64,000 bases of DNA, taken from Streptomyces sp. NBC_00102 (GTDB taxonomy: Bacteria; Actinomycetota; Actinomycetes; Streptomycetales; Streptomycetaceae). Positions 61,473 to 64,000 of this stretch are shown one piece after another (within the stretch, counting starts at the first letter, position 1; every line of letters begins with the position of its first letter). A model generated the notes under the pieces. It saw nothing but the letters and a program-made list of their open reading frames with translations, did not search any database and was not told the DNA's origin. Where the stretch lies: positions 719,324-783,323 of the forward strand of contig NZ_JAPEMC010000002.1 in NCBI RefSeq assembly GCF_026343115.1. The letters run 5' to 3'. The position numbers and the translations under genes were made by a program.

Positions 61473-62947
61473 CAATACCGGTGACTTTGGTGGTTTCTGG
61501 TCGTTGGGTGGGTTGTGCCAAGGCCAGGTCAGGTGAAGTCGTCGGGTGTTGATCGGTTGTCGGACCGGATCGCGTTGGGGGTGTTGACGCGGACGTTTCC
61601 GCCGGAACTGGTCGACGAGGTGATCACCGAGTGCGGGAGAGGCGAGCAGCGGACGCGTCTGCTGCCTGCGCGGGTGGTGCTCTACTTCGTCCTGGCGATG
61701 TGTCTGTTCTTCGGACAGGGCTATGAAGAGGTGGCTCGGCTTCTGGTTCATGGGCTGGAGCGTGAGGGCCGGTGGGCAGCGGTCTGGCGGGTGCCCACGA
61801 CGGCGGCGATCGGTCGGGCCCGGTTGCGGCTTGGGCCGGAGCCGTTGCGGGTCCTGTTCGCCCGGGTGTGCCGGCCGGTGGCGGTCGCGCGGACGCAGGG
61901 CGCCTGGTACCGGCAGTGGCGGCTGGTCGCGGTGGACGGCACCGTTTTCGATGTTCCGGACACCGCGGCGAACGCCCAGTTCTTCGGGCGGCCCGGTACC
62001 AGTCGCGGGCAGGGTCGCAGTGCGTATCCGCAGGCGAGGGTGGCGGCGCTGGCCGAGTGCGGGACCCATGCCGTGTTCGCGGCCGAGGTCGGACCGCTCA
62101 CGGTCCACGAGACAGGGCTGGCCCGGCGGTTGTTCCCCGCGTTGACGAAGGGGATGCTCCTGCTCGCCGACCGGGGCTTTTGCGGCCTTGATCTGTGGCG
62201 GGCCGCGAAGGCGGGCGGTGCGGACCTGCTGTGGCGGGTCCGCAGCGTCGTGGTGCTGCCGGTCCTGGAAACCCTCGCCGACGGCTCCTACGTGTCGGAG
62301 ATCGTTGCCGCGCGGGACAATTATCGGCGCGCGGACCCCGAGCGGGTGCGGGTGATCGAGTACGTCCTCGGCCCACGCGGCGGCGGCACCGTCTACCGGT
62401 TGATCACCACCCTCCTCGACCCCGACCAGGCGCCGGCCGAGGAACTCGCCGCGGTCTATGCCCAGCGGTGGGAGATCGAGAACACCCTGGACGAGATCAA
62501 GAACCACCAGGGCATCCCAGGGCTGGTGCTGCGTTCCCGGTACCCACGCGGCGTCGAACAGGAGATCTTCGCGTTCCTGCTGGTCCACCACGCGCTGCGG
62601 GACCTGATGCACCAGGCCGCTCTCAAGGCCGATCATGATCCCGACCGGGTCTCCTTCACCCGCACCCTGCGCGTCGTCCGCCGCCACGTCACCGGGCAGG
62701 CGGCGCTTTCCCCCCTCACGACTGGCCCGGTCCATCACCCAGAGCCTGCGTGAAATCACCGAACGACCGCTGCCCGCACGGCGGTTACGCTCCAACCCCC
62801 GCGTGATCAAACGCAAGATGTCGAACTGGGCCCTCAAACGATCCGAACACCACAGCCCACCACAACCAGACACCCCGACGGTCCGGCTGGTCGGCCCAAC
62901 CAGAGCCACGTCAACCAGCCGAAAAACAACCTAAATCACCGGTATTG
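61473..62947 (+). mobile_element. IS4-family insertion sequence (about 1.48 kb)
   Basis: Bounded by imperfect inverted repeats of about 28 bp (61473-61500 and 62920-62947), identical in the outer 12 bases (CAATACCGGTGA) and 23 of 28 overall. It contains one transposase gene. No flanking target duplication is obvious, so the ends may be off by a few bases or the flanks rearranged. Confidence 0.75.
61515..62934 (+). CDS. IS4-family transposase, frameshifted near the C-terminus
   Basis: GTG at 61515. The DDE catalytic residues are recognisable: LVAVDGTVFDVPDTAANAQF (first Asp), MLLLADRGFCGLDLW (second Asp) and YAQRWEIENTLDEIK (the Y-R-E-K motif with the Glu). The first frame ends at 62753 with an unnatural tail. 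The expected C-terminus (FPPSRLARSITQSLREITER, then SNPRVIKRKMSNW) is in the +1 frame and ends at 62934. The change falls at a run of six C residues near 62710, so a slip mutation or a sequencing error is likely. Probably inactive unless the frameshift is artefactual. Confidence 0.85.
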
Positions 62948-62960
62948 CGTCTAAGGGGCG

Positions 62961-63262
62961 TCACCGCTGCCGCTCCAGCGTGAGGATGGCCCTGACGATT
63001 GACGTCATGCGGTTGGGGCTGCGCCGGGACCTGCGGATGATCCGCCAGGACTTCAGGATCGCGACACCGCGTTCAACGGGCGCTCGTGCTGCGGCCAGCG
63101 CCGGTCGAGGGTCTTTTCGGTGGGAGTGAGTTCCTGGAGTGGCTTGCGTCTGATGCCGGTGGTCAGCCACGGTCCTGCGCCTTGGCAGGAGAGGTCGGCC
63201 AGGATGCGGACGCCCCCCGCCTTGCGATGCACCGCACCCGGCGCCGCGCACTGATCCACCAC
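62961..63262 (-). pseudogene. Remnant of an IS5-type (DDE_Tnp_4) transposase
   Basis: On the minus strand the C-terminal segment ERGVAILKSWRIIRRSRRSP followed by NRMTSIVRAILTLERQR is typical of Streptomyces IS5-like transposases; the piece before it (GGVRILADLSCQGAGPWLTT) is in another frame, so the fragment is truncated and frameshifted. Together with the IS4 element it marks an insertion hot spot. Confidence 0.7.
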
Positions 63263-63283
63263 GGCCCAGGACGCGAAAACCGG

Positions 63284-63374
63284 TGGCCGGCACCCCGTAC
63301 ACGGGATGCCGGCCGCCGGCGTGCGCTCAAGGCTGTCGTGGCGGGTCCGTCGGGCCGCCGCCCACGGACCCGCC
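63284..63374. terminator. Two hairpins downstream of the GH92 gene
   Basis: A perfect 11-bp stem (63340-63350 and 63364-63374) with a 13-nt loop lies 6 nt beyond the stop codon of the leftward GH92 gene. A second, slightly imperfect stem of about 14 bp (63284-63313) follows. Probable transcription terminators. Confidence 0.65.
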
Positions 63375-63379
63375 CCGGC

Positions 63380-64000
63380 TCAGGAGATCAGTTCGATCTC
63401 GGAGAGGGTCGACGTGCCGTCGAGCACCAGGCGGTAGTGCTGGTAGTCGCCCGGTCGGGCCACCGAGAACACCCGGGTCTGCTGGGTGTAGGCGAAGGTC
63501 TGGCCGGACCGCTTGTCGAGGTCCTTCCAGGTCTTGCCGTCCGAGGAGCCCTGGAGCACCCAGCCCGCGGGGGCGGCGCCGGCCTTCGCCGACGTCAGGG
63601 TGTACTGCGCGGCCTTCGTCGCACCGGTGACCGGCAGCTCGACCGTGGCGGCCTCGGCCGACGTGGCGGAGGTGTCGTCGAACAGCGCGCCGTCACCCTT
63701 CAGTACGTCCTGCTTCGGCGCGGGCACCTTGTCGTCCTTGGTGAGGGAGACCGGCGCGGCGTTCTTGCCGGTGCCCCACGAGGAGGGCTTGGAGCCCATG
63801 TCGAAGTCGAGCACGCCACCCTTGGAGAGGAGATCGCTCGGCAGGGTCGTGGAGGTCCACTTCTTGCCGTTGACCTTCAGGCCCTGGATGTAGATGTTCT
63901 TCGAGCTGTTCTTCGGGGCCTTCACCGTGAGGGTGCGGCCGTTCTCCAGGTGCACGGTCGCCTTCTTGAAGAGCGGCGAACCGATGGCGTACTCACCGCT
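63380..64000 (-). CDS. GH92-type alpha-mannosidase, 3' end, with discoidin-like domain
   Basis: The frame is open from the right edge of the window, so the gene is partial and about 206 C-terminal residues are seen. The first part (GEYAIGSPLFKKATVHLENG, APKNSSKNIYIQGLKVNGKK, LSKGGVLDFDMGSKPSSWGT) is the end of a GH92 alpha-1,2-mannosidase. The last about 110 residues form an F5/8 type C (discoidin-like) carbohydrate-binding domain (AAQYTLTSAKAGAAPAGWVL, HYRLVLDGTSTLSEIELIS). The protein is probably secreted. It extends the set of glycan-degrading enzymes at this end of the window. Confidence 0.85.
   Translation of the reverse strand, partial: SGEYAIGSPLFKKATVHLENGRTLTVKAPKNSSKNIYIQGLKVNGKKWTSTTLPSDLLSKGGVLDFDMGSKPSSWGTGKNAAPVSLTKDDKVPAPKQDVLKGDGALFDDTSATSAEAATVELPVTGATKAAQYTLTSAKAGAAPAGWVLQGSSDGKTWKDLDKRSGQTFAYTQQTRVFSVARPGDYQHYRLVLDGTSTLSEIELIS

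Noticed and set aside
61446..62909. 487-codon frame antisense to the IS transposase
   Set aside because: Arg/Pro-rich, no recognisable motif, and opposite to a clear DDE transposase; typical GC-rich antisense shadow.

Overview
The window is 64 kb of very GC-rich DNA with the codon use, GTG/ATG starts, ATGA/GTGA stop-start overlaps and gene content of a Streptomyces chromosome. The best anchor is a complete isorenieratene-type carotenoid locus with its light-response regulators (crtEIBV, crtYTU, litR, litS and a litB-like anti-sigma gene), an arrangement known from S. griseus and S. coelicolor. Insertion-sequence debris, a frameshifted kinase gene, an orphan C-terminal fragment of a formylglycine-generating enzyme and many secreted glycosidases suggest an accessory part of the chromosome, possibly an arm; that placement is inference.

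Layout. 1-13 kb: a partial LysR regulator, a secreted GDPD-CBM6 phosphodiesterase, a leucine-rich-repeat-variant protein, a DUF4232 lipoprotein, a 25-residue bL37-type ribosomal protein, an MFS exporter with a divergent ArsR regulator around a 42-bp perfect palindrome, a translationally coupled SPFH/NAD-kinase-like pair, a TetR regulator divergent from PAP2 and EamA-like membrane protein genes around a 50-bp palindrome, and a LamG protein. 13.6-21 kb: the FGE fragment, a PadR regulator, a FadH-type 2,4-dienoyl-CoA reductase, a DoxX protein, a sialidase fused to a PLL-type lectin propeller, and a DUF1206 protein.

21-38 kb: the carotenoid/light island. phr photolyase and an SDR-DUF2867 gene run leftward and crtE-I-B-V rightward; a hypothetical gene and a branched-chain aminotransferase gene sit between the two crt operons; then crtY-T-U, the anti-sigma gene and litS run leftward, with litR divergent from litS. 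By family knowledge, LitR (MerR plus a B12 domain) and LitS (ECF sigma factor) switch on carotenoid synthesis in light, and photolyase repairs UV damage.

38-44 kb: a Ddn-like F420-dependent reductase; a three-gene envelope polysaccharide operon (small membrane protein, fused polysaccharide deacetylase-GT2 synthase, acyltransferase) divergent from a GH18-like lipoprotein gene. 44.7-53.7 kb: an FMN reductase/TetR pair, then a cluster of partner-switching parts: one RsbW-like ATPase, three STAS proteins, one PP2C phosphatase, a PRC-barrel-like protein, a MarR regulator and a free-standing B12-binding protein whose Trp-x9-Glu-His motif is that of CarH/LitR photoreceptors. That B12 gene overlaps the phosphatase gene upstream and a STAS gene downstream, which makes a cobalamin-controlled (perhaps light-controlled) partner switch the most interesting candidate system here. 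An alcohol dehydrogenase/TetR pair follows. 53.7-64 kb: secreted GH2-AbfB and GH127-ricin glycosidases, a frameshifted phosphotransferase, a Pro-rich membrane protein, an IS4-type element that cut a small gene, an IS5-type remnant and the 3' end of a GH92 mannosidase gene.
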